Part shown: piece by piece, positions 17,156 to 25,633 of the stretch | How the letters are laid out: every line of letters begins with the position of its first letter | Position numbering within the stretch: the stretch's first letter is position 1 | NCBI GenBank assembly: GCA_965228615.1 | Contig: CBDDHT010000004.1 | Location: forward strand, 806,001 to 870,000 | Direction: 5' to 3' | DNA length: 64,000 nucleotides | Origin: CBDDHT01 sp965228615 | GTDB lineage: Bacteria > Pseudomonadota > Alphaproteobacteria > Rhizobiales > Methyloligellaceae | The notes under the pieces: generated by a model | Databases searched by the model: none | Seen by the model: the letters and a program-made list of their open reading frames with translations, nothing else | Told to the model about the DNA's origin: nothing | Position numbers and translations under genes: made by a program

Positions 17156-17690
17156 GTGCGGTCCGGCGGGATGGGGGATTGACTGGATCATTCGATTCCA
17201 TTTCGCTCACGGCTGTTCCGTGCCTTCGGCACGGGCCTCCGCGGGGGCGGCCTGACCGGCCGGCGCGCGGTCGCGCTTGCCGCGCCACTATGGCGCGGTT
17301 GTCTCAGACCTATTGGAAATCGTGCCGTATAGTACCAGCCATACGGCACGATCTTTCATGGAGCCAAGAATAACCGAGCGACGAGCGAGGCAAGGCCAAA
17401 CGGCCGCCGCCTGGTCAGGGCGCCCCCGCGGAGGCCCGCGCAAAGCGCGGAACAGCCGTGAGCGAAACAAATCCAGATCTCAAATCAACGGCACGATCCC
17501 GCAGTATCGCACCAGCGATGCGGCGCAATCTCTCATGGAACCAAGAACAACCGAGCGACGAGCGAGGCAAGGCCAAGCGGCCGCCGCCCGGTCAGGGCGC
17601 CCCTGCGGAGGCCCGCGCAAAAGCGCGGAATAGCCGTGAGCGAAACAAACTCAGATCTCAAATCAACGGCACGATCCCACCGGTCTGCAC
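17156..17690. repeat. Composite intergenic repeat, copy 2
   Basis: Second copy of the element at 7859-8425, with the same order: one inverted unit, the 12-bp hairpin (17319-17352), then two direct units. It lacks the extra segment of about 27 bp seen in copy 1, and its inverted unit has CCTTCGGCACG where copy 1 has CCTACGACACG. The right end runs up to the stop of the TPR gene. With its partner it brackets cckA and the export/rod genes. Confidence 0.85.
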
Positions 17691-17710
17691 CAGCACAGAG
17701 ACCAAGTCCC

Positions 17711-20700
17711 CTACCCCTCTTTCGCCTCGTCAGCCGGCGTCTCCAGGCCCTTGGCAACTTCGTTATTCTTGCGGAACTCATCCATAAACGCATCAAGCGT
17801 ATCGGTTGCTGCAACTTCACGTGCCAGCCGCCGGAAATCCGCACTCGCCCCTTTCACCGGCTGGGTCACAAGTGTGAAGGCCTCCGCATCGGTTGTCTTC
17901 AACATCTTCGAATAGAACTTCTGGCTGAGGCGGTTGAGCGAGAGCTGCTCATCTGCCAACGAGTAAGCTATTGCCGCCCGCAAGACGTCGAAACGCACTT
18001 TGTCGCTCAGTGGCGTTTCTTCCTGCCATTGATTGCCCAGGTTCTTTTCGAGCTGCTCACCGGCTTTTCGCCAATGCTGAGCGTTCCAAAGGGCATCCGC
18101 CTTCAGACGCTCGACATCCTTGCCTTCCAGAGTACTGAGGATCTCCACAGCCGCCTCGGCACGACCCAACTCACTCATGGCGCGCGCTTCGAGCAGGCCA
18201 CGGCTCCGTAGAAGGTCCGTCGGCAATCCGGCCTGACGGGTCTGGCGGATCGCCTTAAGCGCAAGTTCCGGTTTGCGGTTCAAGAGGTGAACCATCGCCA
18301 AGCGTGTCGCGACCTGCGCTCGCGCGGCACCCTTCAGACGATTGTTGACCTGGTGATCCAGGAGTTCTGCCGCCTGATCCAACAAATCGACCTTTGCCAG
18401 CCTGTCCGCCAGTCGGCGAATCATTTCATCACCCGCACGACCGACCGGCGTAAGCTCCCGATAGTCGTAAAAGAGACTGAGTGCGTCGATCGCTTCGACG
18501 GATTTCCCGCCATCGCGGAGAAACAGGTCCCGAAAGACGGACTTCATATCATCCTGTATCTGCAGCGCAGCCGTGGCCTTGGGATAAGCTATCACGGCAT
18601 TCTTCATCATGGAGAAAGCATCCCGATAGCGCGCTTCTTTTACATAGAGACCGGCCAGCAGGCGCAATGTTCCCAGTTCAGTATCATCGCCACGCCAGAC
18701 AAGTTGGAGTCTCTCCAGTTGCTTGATGGCATCTTTGACGGGGATTTTGTTCAACTTCAGGAGCAGCGCAATCGTCCGGTATTCGGCTTCTGCGACCGCG
18801 GGCTGATAGTCACCCTTCAAGACGGCGTCAAAAGCCTCGAGGGCTTCTTGGTGACGTCCGACGGCCGCCAGATAACGCCCCTTTAGAAGCGACGATACTG
18901 CGCGCAAGGACTTTGGAAGACCTTCTGACGGCACAGCCTCCAGAGCATCGGCCGCCCGGGTCAGTTGCGCCGACTCAAGCGCCGCCCGTAATGCCGCCAG
19001 GTGGAACAGTGCCTGCTTGTCAGGTCTGTAGGATTTCGCAGCATCGGTTCCGGCATTGATCTGTTTCAGGACCTCGAGCCAGTTCTTATCGTGAGCCGCA
19101 AGTAATCCTCGCCACAAGGCCGCATCTGGATCATTTGCCAAGGCGTGCACTTCAAGATCGGGGCGTGCTTCGTCGTGGCGGTTCATCAGGATATTGGCGG
19201 CACCACGCAACACATTGAATGCCGGATCGCTCGCGACCGTCGAATCGGACTGCCGCATGCGATTGAGAACGCCAATGGATTCCGGGATCAGACCATTTGC
19301 AAGATAGATCCGTGCCAACGCCAATCGCTGCCAGTTCCGCTCGTCATCCGGGGTGACGGCAATAGCGTTCTGGAGCTCATGAATTCGGGTTGTAAGCGCG
19401 CTTGGGTCCTCGATACGCCATTTGGCAAAATCGAGGAATCCTTGCCGGGAGGTCGGATCGAGAGTCTTCGATCCAGGTACATATTGATGCTTGTTGCCGG
19501 CAGAAAGCGTCAGCCCTTTGTGCCGCGTTATCAAGACCTCATCGAGACGCAATCTGACCCCGACATCTTCGGACTTGGGTCTGATCGCAATTCCATGTGC
19601 TGTCGGCAGTGCACTGAATTCGACGAATTCCTGTGGTTTGCCGATATTGCGCGCAGGTGCATGAGCCGTAACCACGGCGAGGCGATCGCCGATCAGCGGA
19701 TCTTTCAGCCAATGAACACGACCGGGGGCTGCCAATGGAATGGTTATGACGGACCGGCGATCTTCGCGTAGTGACCGCTTAAGACTCAACGGTTCCGCGC
19801 TACCGACAACCATGTTGCCGATGCGAACCGTCCATGCGTTTTTCTGACCGGACAAATAGGTCAGCCACGGCCGGGTAAGTTCGAGCCGCAAATATTGTGC
19901 GGATCCGTCACTCTGCACTTCTGTGCCGGCGACCTTTTTCTTCAGCTCTTTTCGAAGAGCTGCCCCATCGATCGGAGACGCCGTATCGAAGACAAGCCAT
20001 ATCGTTCGTCCACGACGAAAAGCTGCTGCCGCAACCGGTTTGCGGAATGGAAACACCAAACGCAGATCAGGCCCCTCCCCCTCCACACGGACCTTGATAC
20101 TTCCGGTCGTGTCGGGTTCGGCGCCATTCTCGGCTTGATCGACGTCTTCTAGAGACTTGGCTCCAGCCTTTTGTTCAGGCTCTTTGGCAGGCGGTTTTTT
20201 CTCTGGTGGCGGCTGCGCGGGTTTTGTTGGCTCAGGCTCTACCCGTGGTGCCCCCTGCGCCTCCCCGGCCACGCCCAATCTCGCAATGCGTGCCTCGGCA
20301 TCTTGAGGATTGTCGCCAAAACGTTCGGCTTTTGCCGACACGAAGTCGAAAGGCTTGATCTCGAATTTGAACCCGGTTTCCGGGCCTTCGACCTGCTGCT
20401 CTTTGACCAGTTCTTCCGTCGCCACTCCGGCGATCCGTGTTTCGGCGGCTTCTTCAGGTGCTTCTGCCTTCTTGTCGTCCCCTTTTTTTTTGAGGCCGGA
20501 AAGCGCGGCTTCGGCTTCCGCTACAGAGGCTTCGGCTGCGGCTTCCAAACCGGAAAGATCGACAACATAGGTCAGGTCCTCTCTGAAGCCTCTCAGATCG
20601 GCTTTCTTGTCAATGGTCAGGATGACCGCCATCCCTGAGTCACGCTTCTCGACGACCGCAGACTTCAGAAACTCGGGCGGATCCACATTAAGACGGGTTA

Positions 20701-21409
20701 GATCGACTGGGGCCTCCTGGCCGAATTCGAGACGCACCTGCGTCCCGACGCGTGACAATTGCGCTGTCACGAACTTGTTCCAGTCGAAGACTATGCGTGT
20801 GAAGGTCGAATGGCGCGCGAGTCGAACCTTGAGCGCAAAGGATTCCTTGGTTGCTTCGCGCTGGCGCGCTTCTTCTAGGGCGCGCGCCTCGGCCTCTGCA
20901 GCCTGCTTCGCGAGGGCCTTGACCACCGCATCAGGAAGACTCGGGTACAGTCCCTGCCAGTTGGCGGGCAGAATATCGATGAAGAGTTGCTTGCCCGCCT
21001 CCATCAGATTGACTTTGTATGTCCGCGCGAACGCGAATCGAAAAGCACGGCCATCCGGGTCGTGGCGGGCAATTGCGATGTAGTTTGGAGCCTTGACCGG
21101 GAGAGGATCGACATTGGCTTTCACAGGCTCATCGAACGACAAGACAAAGACGCCGCTGGCGAGCTTGCTTTTGTAGGTGGGCAGCCTGTCGAACGTAATC
21201 ACCAGACGACCGAAATTACGTTCCTTACGCACTTCGATTTCGGCATTGACCTCGGCAAAGGCCGGAGAGATTACGGCAAACGCAAATATGGCTGCGAGAC
21301 TGGCAAATAATGTGAGCCACAAGATGTACTCGGCCGCGAAGCGCAGTGTGCTAAGCGATCGCTCCGCATTCGGAGATCTTGATGTCTCGCCTGTTGGAAG
21401 AATGCTCAA
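17711..21409 (-). CDS. Large periplasmic TPR protein of the flagellar switch operon
   Basis: A 1232-aa protein that I do not recognise as a named family. Residues 28-52 form a hydrophobic segment ending in SPAFA, so it is secreted or membrane-anchored with the bulk in the periplasm. Residues 55-310 and 440-660 contain beta-rich stretches reminiscent of AMIN-type domains (LVITFDRLP, TRIVFDWNKF, LRLVFPFRKP). Between them is a disordered proline/lysine/glutamate linker (about 305-440). From about residue 690 to the end it is helical with repeated tetratricopeptide-like helices (WQRLALARIYLANG, FHLAALRAALESA, KGRYLAAVGRHQEALEAF). It lies 170 bp downstream of motE in the leftward fliL-fliM-DUF6468-motE run. 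A scaffold near the stator or P-ring is a reasonable guess. Confidence 0.72.
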   Translation of the reverse strand: MSILPTGETSRSPNAERSLSTLRFAAEYILWLTLFASLAAIFAFAVISPAFAEVNAEIEVRKERNFGRLVITFDRLPTYKSKLASGVFVLSFDEPVKANVDPLPVKAPNYIAIARHDPDGRAFRFAFARTYKVNLMEAGKQLFIDILPANWQGLYPSLPDAVVKALAKQAAEAEARALEEARQREATKESFALKVRLARHSTFTRIVFDWNKFVTAQLSRVGTQVRLEFGQEAPVDLTRLNVDPPEFLKSAVVEKRDSGMAVILTIDKKADLRGFREDLTYVVDLSGLEAAAEASVAEAEAALSGLKKKGDDKKAEAPEEAAETRIAGVATEELVKEQQVEGPETGFKFEIKPFDFVSAKAERFGDNPQDAEARIARLGVAGEAQGAPRVEPEPTKPAQPPPEKKPPAKEPEQKAGAKSLEDVDQAENGAEPDTTGSIKVRVEGEGPDLRLVFPFRKPVAAAAFRRGRTIWLVFDTASPIDGAALRKELKKKVAGTEVQSDGSAQYLRLELTRPWLTYLSGQKNAWTVRIGNMVVGSAEPLSLKRSLREDRRSVITIPLAAPGRVHWLKDPLIGDRLAVVTAHAPARNIGKPQEFVEFSALPTAHGIAIRPKSEDVGVRLRLDEVLITRHKGLTLSAGNKHQYVPGSKTLDPTSRQGFLDFAKWRIEDPSALTTRIHELQNAIAVTPDDERNWQRLALARIYLANGLIPESIGVLNRMRQSDSTVASDPAFNVLRGAANILMNRHDEARPDLEVHALANDPDAALWRGLLAAHDKNWLEVLKQINAGTDAAKSYRPDKQALFHLAALRAALESAQLTRAADALEAVPSEGLPKSLRAVSSLLKGRYLAAVGRHQEALEAFDAVLKGDYQPAVAEAEYRTIALLLKLNKIPVKDAIKQLERLQLVWRGDDTELGTLRLLAGLYVKEARYRDAFSMMKNAVIAYPKATAALQIQDDMKSVFRDLFLRDGGKSVEAIDALSLFYDYRELTPVGRAGDEMIRRLADRLAKVDLLDQAAELLDHQVNNRLKGAARAQVATRLAMVHLLNRKPELALKAIRQTRQAGLPTDLLRSRGLLEARAMSELGRAEAAVEILSTLEGKDVERLKADALWNAQHWRKAGEQLEKNLGNQWQEETPLSDKVRFDVLRAAIAYSLADEQLSLNRLSQKFYSKMLKTTDAEAFTLVTQPVKGASADFRRLAREVAATDTLDAFMDEFRKNNEVAKGLETPADEAKEG

Positions 21410-21537
21410 GCCGCCGTCCCTTACGACTGATTTCCGCTAATTGCGGGCCTGTTTGCCAAGCCTTCGCGTCTGAAAATCAGTCTAGGAGACCATAGTTAAT
21501 GCCGGCTTAAGGGCGTGTACGAATTGGCACGATCGGA

Positions 21538-21570
21538 GCAGTTTCCCACCCTGAATGGGTGAGAAACTGC
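21538..21570. other. Stem-loop between motE and the TPR gene
   Basis: GCAGTTTCCCACCC (21538-21551) pairs with GGGTGAGAAACTGC (21557-21570) with one mismatch and a TGAAT loop. It lies just after the motE stop in the reading direction. There is no T tract, so it may stabilise or partly end the upstream message rather than stop it fully. Confidence 0.55.
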
Positions 21571-21579
21571 GTTGGTGCA

Positions 21580-22308
21580 CTATGGCGTATCGCGACTCTT
21601 GATCTTGGGCAGTGCCGCGGCGGCCGACGTTTGGGCCTGACTGCGTTTTGCGATCTCGAGAGTGAGGCGCTGTGCGGCGCTTGTATCCATGGCTGCCATG
21701 ATTGCCGAAGTCGCACTCGGCTTCATCCGCTTCACGAGATTCAGCAAGACATCCATGTCGAGTTTGTTGAAAATCTTGGCGGCGCTCTTGGCTTTCATGC
21801 CGGAGTAAACCTTCACCAGGCGGCCAAATTGAGCCTCTTGCTCCTTGTTCTGGGATTTGAGTTCGGTCGCAATGCGACTCTCAATGACTTTGAGCTCGGC
21901 GATTCTGGCTTCGATCCGCTTTTCCGCCGCCTGCAGGAGGTTCTCGCGCAGGCGAAGCTCCCGTTCGCGCTTGTCCAGCAACTTTCGTCGTTTCCCAAGG
22001 CTCTTGAGGACCGCAAGCTCGGACCGGTTCTGCTCGGCCGGTATTTTGGCTTCCGCAACCTTATCGTTTTCGGCCGGCTCTGTGGCTGCCTTGGCTTCTG
22101 GGTCTGCCTTTTTCTGGCTATCCTCTTCTTTTTTGTCTTCGGCCTTCGCGTCTTTTTTCTCCGGTTCAGTTTTTTTGTCCTGAGCGCTCGCTGGTGCGAC
22201 ACCTGTCAGGGCATAATTGTCAGCAAACATCAGCCCGGCTGACTTCAGTGCAAACAGGCAAAGCGCCGCAAAGGCCATCAATGGCAGAAGCCTGAACCGA
22301 CCCATCAT
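21580..22308 (-). CDS. MotE-family flagellar accessory protein
   Basis: A 242-aa protein with an N-terminal signal or anchor helix (residues 6-27), a lysine/glutamate-rich disordered stretch (45-90), a long coiled coil (95-155) and a C-terminal helical domain (KVYSGMKAKSAAKIFNKLD, then MKPSATSAIMAAMD) of the MgtE-N type. This is the COG3334 MotE layout. In Sinorhizobium MotE is a periplasmic chaperone for the motility protein MotC. Its start overlaps the stop of the DUF6468 gene (ATGA), so it is translationally coupled. Confidence 0.82.
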   Translation of the reverse strand: MMGRFRLLPLMAFAALCLFALKSAGLMFADNYALTGVAPASAQDKKTEPEKKDAKAEDKKEEDSQKKADPEAKAATEPAENDKVAEAKIPAEQNRSELAVLKSLGKRRKLLDKRERELRLRENLLQAAEKRIEARIAELKVIESRIATELKSQNKEQEAQFGRLVKVYSGMKAKSAAKIFNKLDMDVLLNLVKRMKPSATSAIMAAMDTSAAQRLTLEIAKRSQAQTSAAAALPKIKSRDTP

Positions 22309-22811
22309 GCCACCTCCCGATCCGGTGAGCTCACGCGCCGCATAGCATTCAGGCGGCCGAGCCCGATATCACTCGCACGCACAGACGGTCGCACGACCGG
22401 TGTCGCAACAGGTGCAGGTGCCGCTGAAACAACCGGAGCCTCGCGTTGTGGCGACGCTGCCTGATCGCGGGCCATAGACGTTTCCTTGGCCTGAACAATC
22501 TGCGTGATCTTGGCCAGGAAGTGCTCAGCTTCGACGATCGCTGTCGAAAGCTCGGATGTTACATCGCGCGACCGCTCAAGTTGGATTTGCAGCGTCTTCT
22601 CAGCGCCGGTCGAAACCGTCGAAAGAGCAGCGACGGCATGTTCGGCTTTAGCGGTTGCAGCATTGAGTTCGCCGATAACCTGAATGAGTTTAGCCTGATC
22701 CGATTTGAGCCACTTCAGCTTTCCGTGAACGACGACGCAATACCCGATAGTGACGAGAAGAAGAACGGCAACAAGCAGTTCCATGGCCATACCAAGCGGA
22801 AGTCCCGTCAT
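22305..22811 (-). CDS. DUF6468 protein of the flagellar cluster
   Basis: A 168-aa protein with one N-terminal membrane helix (about residues 8-28), a helical coiled-coil segment (30-110) and an alanine/proline/valine-rich tail. It matches my recollection of the DUF6468 proteins that sit between fliM and motE in many alphaproteobacteria; the molecular role is unknown. Its start overlaps the fliM stop (ATGA) and its stop overlaps the motE start, so the three are made together. That coupling to the switch protein hints at a motor role. Confidence 0.75.
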   Translation of the reverse strand: MTGLPLGMAMELLVAVLLLVTIGYCVVVHGKLKWLKSDQAKLIQVIGELNAATAKAEHAVAALSTVSTGAEKTLQIQLERSRDVTSELSTAIVEAEHFLAKITQIVQAKETSMARDQAASPQREAPVVSAAPAPVATPVVRPSVRASDIGLGRLNAMRRVSSPDREVA

Positions 22812-24001
22812 AGCTGCTCAGCCTCCTGCCCTTCGATTTGATCCTGTGCATCCGAGAATCCGCGTGAATTGCCACTCCCCTTGATGCCCGTCTCGACCTT
22901 GACCGCAATATTCTGGTTGATTTTCCCGATCGTCCCCGTCGTCAACGGTATACCGCCGCATCGCAACGAGACAGGGTCGTCCGGACCGCAATTGAGTGCG
23001 ATTGTCTCACCGACTTCGAGATTCATAATGCGACTAAGCGGCAGGACCATTTCATCCAAGACGGCCTCCAGCGCGATGTCGGTATAGTAGATCTCCGTCG
23101 CCAAATGGCTTTCCCAGATATTGTCGCGACCGAATTTCTCTCCCATGAACCCCTGCAGCAGCAGGTCACGAATGGGCTCCAAAGTCGCATAGGGCAGAAG
23201 GAACTCGACGCGCCCACCGCGATCTTCCATATCGATGCGCAGCTTGATGAGAATAGCTGCGTTCGCCTGACGGGAAATCGCCGCAAAGCGAGGGTTCGTC
23301 TCGAGACGTTCGAGCTCGAACTTGACCGGAGAGAGAGGCTCGAAAGCAGTCTCCGTGTCCGCCAAAATGACCTCGACCATCTGCCCCATAAGATTGGTTT
23401 CAATGGTCGTATAGGGCCGCCCTTCGATGCGAACCGCCGGGGCACTGCGTCCACCGAGCAAGACATCGACAATGGAGTAAATAAGGTTCGAGTCGACGAC
23501 AAGAAGACCGTAGTTATCCCATTCAACCGCCTTGAACACCGAGATCATGGCAGGCAAGGGAATCGAATTAAGATAATCGCCGAAGCGCATGGTCGAGATA
23601 TTGTCGAGACTGACTTCGACATTGTCCGATGTAAAATTCCGCAGACTGGTCGTCAGCAGACGCACCAGCCGGTCGAACAATATTTCCAGCATCGGCAAGC
23701 GCTCGTAAGAGACCATCGCCGAGTTGATAAGCGCGCGAATGCCGCTCGTGTCTGTGAGGGACTGCTCGTCCAGATCGAACCCGAGAAGGCTGTCGATCTC
23801 ATCTTGATTGAGGACGCGTTCGCCGCCGCCCGACTCTTCTGTCGTGGCCTCGTCGTCGCCATCGTCGATCATCGCCGCCCATTGTTCGGCAACGTCCTCG
23901 TCGAATTCGGCGCGATCCTCACCGTCGCCGCTTTCCTCCTCGAGTGCCGCCCCCCACTCTGCGGCAAGTTCGTCGTCGTCTTCCACGTCGTCGCTCGTCA
24001 T
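22808..24001 (-). CDS. fliM: Flagellar motor switch protein FliM
   Basis: A 397-aa switch-complex protein. The CheY-P binding motif LNQDEIDSLLGFD is at residues 64-76, followed by the FliM middle domain (MLEILFDRLVRLLTTSLRNF) and the C-terminal SpoA domain. The protein carries an unusual acidic N-terminal extension of about 60 residues before the CheY motif, holding two similar segments, ELAAEWGAAL (11-20) and DVAEQWAAMI (36-45). It follows fliL by 15 bp and overlaps the DUF6468 gene. FliG and FliN are not in the window. Confidence 0.95.
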   Translation of the reverse strand: MTSDDVEDDDELAAEWGAALEEESGDGEDRAEFDEDVAEQWAAMIDDGDDEATTEESGGGERVLNQDEIDSLLGFDLDEQSLTDTSGIRALINSAMVSYERLPMLEILFDRLVRLLTTSLRNFTSDNVEVSLDNISTMRFGDYLNSIPLPAMISVFKAVEWDNYGLLVVDSNLIYSIVDVLLGGRSAPAVRIEGRPYTTIETNLMGQMVEVILADTETAFEPLSPVKFELERLETNPRFAAISRQANAAILIKLRIDMEDRGGRVEFLLPYATLEPIRDLLLQGFMGEKFGRDNIWESHLATEIYYTDIALEAVLDEMVLPLSRIMNLEVGETIALNCGPDDPVSLRCGGIPLTTGTIGKINQNIAVKVETGIKGSGNSRGFSDAQDQIEGQEAEQL

Positions 24002-24016
24002 TGTCCCAAAGCCGCC

Positions 24017-24538
24017 CTATTGAATTATGATTTCTTTGAAGAGCACGCGATCAATCTTGTTTGGATGGAGTTCCAGGTTGATTCGACGTGTGAGTTCTTC
24101 CTTGAGCCTGAAAATGCCTGCAGACCCGTCGAGGTCGCCGCTCCGAAGCTCCCTCAGATACAACTGAAACAGGTCGAGCACCCGTGGCATGACGGGTTTT
24201 AAAGCGTCGACAGCCTCTGTATCGGCCTCGAGCGATACTTTGAGCTTGAGATACTGTCCGCGCCCCTCAGTCGCACTGAGGTTCACGACCATTTCTGGGA
24301 GATCGTAATAGATCGCAGGAACCGCCTGCTCCTCCGCCTCTGGCGCTGGCCCCATCAGACCCAGCATATCTGCGGCAAAATATCCCCCGCCGCCAAGTGC
24401 AATAAGAGCGGGGACGGCAATGATCAAGAGCTTCTTCTTGTCGAGTCCCTTCTTTGAGCCATCGCCCTCGCCTTCACCCTCGGCCTCGCCCTCAGCCGCT
24501 TCTGCGTCGTCTTCTGTTTCTTCGGGCTCGTCGCTCAT
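24017..24538 (-). CDS. fliL: Flagellar basal body-associated protein FliL
   Basis: A 173-aa protein with an acidic cytoplasmic N-terminus (about 30 residues of Glu, Asp, Gly), one membrane helix (about 38-58) and a periplasmic domain with YYDLPEMVVNLS and LKLKVSLE, which are FliL signatures. FliL forms rings around the stators and supports torque. It is first in the leftward operon and diverges from flgF across about 300 bp. Confidence 0.93.
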   Translation of the reverse strand: MSDEPEETEDDAEAAEGEAEGEGEGDGSKKGLDKKKLLIIAVPALIALGGGGYFAADMLGLMGPAPEAEEQAVPAIYYDLPEMVVNLSATEGRGQYLKLKVSLEADTEAVDALKPVMPRVLDLFQLYLRELRSGDLDGSAGIFRLKEELTRRINLELHPNKIDRVLFKEIIIQ

Positions 24539-24641
24539 TTAAAGGGACCTCGTGGGCAATCCGTCGGTTTGGCATCGCGCAATACCTTGGCATTCATTTA
24601 TCGGGAGCAAGGTTAACGAAAGGTTGCCAAACCCGGTTTCC

Positions 24642-24654
24642 GGCAAGTTCTGCC
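24642..24654. promoter_or_regulatory. GGCA-N5-TGCC site upstream of the flgF promoter
   Basis: GGCAAGTTCTGCC sits within a perfect 6-bp inverted repeat CCGGCA...TGCCGG (24640-24656). It is about 80-90 bp upstream of the sigma-54 promoter at 24732, a normal distance for an enhancer bound by an NtrC-type activator such as FlbD. It has the same form as the two sites in the flgB/fliO region. Confidence 0.55.
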
Positions 24655-24731
24655 GGGTCATTTTTGCCGGGTTGGACAAGGCTGACCGGCGCAGAAATCC
24701 ACAACCATTTGAAATTACTGACTTTTGTTCT

Positions 24732-24747
24732 TGGCACGCCAACTGCA
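24732..24747 (+). promoter_or_regulatory. Sigma-54 promoter for flgF-flgG-flgA-flgH
   Basis: TGGCACGCCAACTGCA matches the sigma-54 consensus TGGCACG-N4-TTGCA at all but one position. The invariant GG (24733-24734) and GC (24745-24746) are separated by exactly 10 bp. The expected transcription start is about 24758, some 78 bp before the flgF ATG. Late flagellar operons of Caulobacter use the same promoter class. Confidence 0.85.
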
Positions 24748-24835
24748 GTGTTTTTCGAGCAGGTCGCAGAGGGCATTCGTTTCCTACCTCGTGTTGCGTC
24801 GCGACCGGACGCTCTTGAATGACACGGGTTGGATC

Positions 24836-25579
24836 ATGGAAAATGCACAGATTGTATCGCTATCGCGTCAGATGGCCTTACAGCAACGCATGAATGTCAT
24901 CGCCAACAACATGGCGAATGTCGGAACTGCTGGGTACAAGAGCGACGGCATAATTTTCGAAGAATTTCTCGCGCCTGAAGCACGCATGAATGATCTTGGC
25001 CGCCGCGACGGACAGATCTCCTTCGTCCATGACGTTCTGACTTACAATGACTTTGGCGAAGGCAATTTCGAGCCTTCGGGCAACGAATTGGACGTAGCCG
25101 TTTCCGGTAACGGCTTCCTGGTTGTGGAAACTCCCGACGGCGAGCGCTACACGCGCAACGGACAGCTCAAACTCGACAATGATGGCAAGCTCGTTACGCT
25201 CGAAGGACATGCTGTCCTTGGCGAAGGCGGGCCCATCACGTTTACCGCCGAAGAAACGAATATCGCCATTGCAAGAGACGGCACGATTTCCACAAGCGAA
25301 GGCCAGAAGGGCCGCCTCCGCGTCGTGGAGTTCGAGAACCTGGCCGGTCTGCGCAAGCAAGGCGCAACGCTGTTCCGGTCCGAAGAAACACCGGAAAACA
25401 TGCAGAACCCAAATGTCATCCAAGGCATGGTCGAGAAGTCAAACGTCAACCCCGTAATTGAACTGACACGGATGATCGAGACGGTGCGTGCCTATACGTC
25501 AGCCGCAAAACTGATGCAGCAGCAAGGCGACTTGCGCCGTGATGCCATCGAGAAGCTAGGCAGCCCGCCGCAAGGCTAG
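24836..25579 (+). CDS. flgF: Flagellar basal-body rod protein FlgF
   Basis: A 247-aa distal-rod protein from the ATG at 24836; the longer frame from 24725 would overlap the sigma-54 promoter. The N-terminal rod signature is QQRMNVIANNMANVGTAGYK and the C-terminal axial helix contains SNVNPVIELTRMIETVRAY. The middle GEGNFEPSGNELDVAVSGNGFLVV type segment is shared with FlgG and FlgE. It heads the rightward operon with flgG 54 bp downstream. Confidence 0.94.
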   Translation: MENAQIVSLSRQMALQQRMNVIANNMANVGTAGYKSDGIIFEEFLAPEARMNDLGRRDGQISFVHDVLTYNDFGEGNFEPSGNELDVAVSGNGFLVVETPDGERYTRNGQLKLDNDGKLVTLEGHAVLGEGGPITFTAEETNIAIARDGTISTSEGQKGRLRVVEFENLAGLRKQGATLFRSEETPENMQNPNVIQGMVEKSNVNPVIELTRMIETVRAYTSAAKLMQQQGDLRRDAIEKLGSPPQG

Positions 25580-25633
25580 CGCCGCTTCTCACACATCTCG
25601 ATGAATCCAAGAGATTGAAAAGGACGAAGTGAC

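Noticed and set aside
24725..24835. A longer start for flgF
   Set aside because: The extra 37 codons overlap the sigma-54 promoter and precede the expected transcription start.
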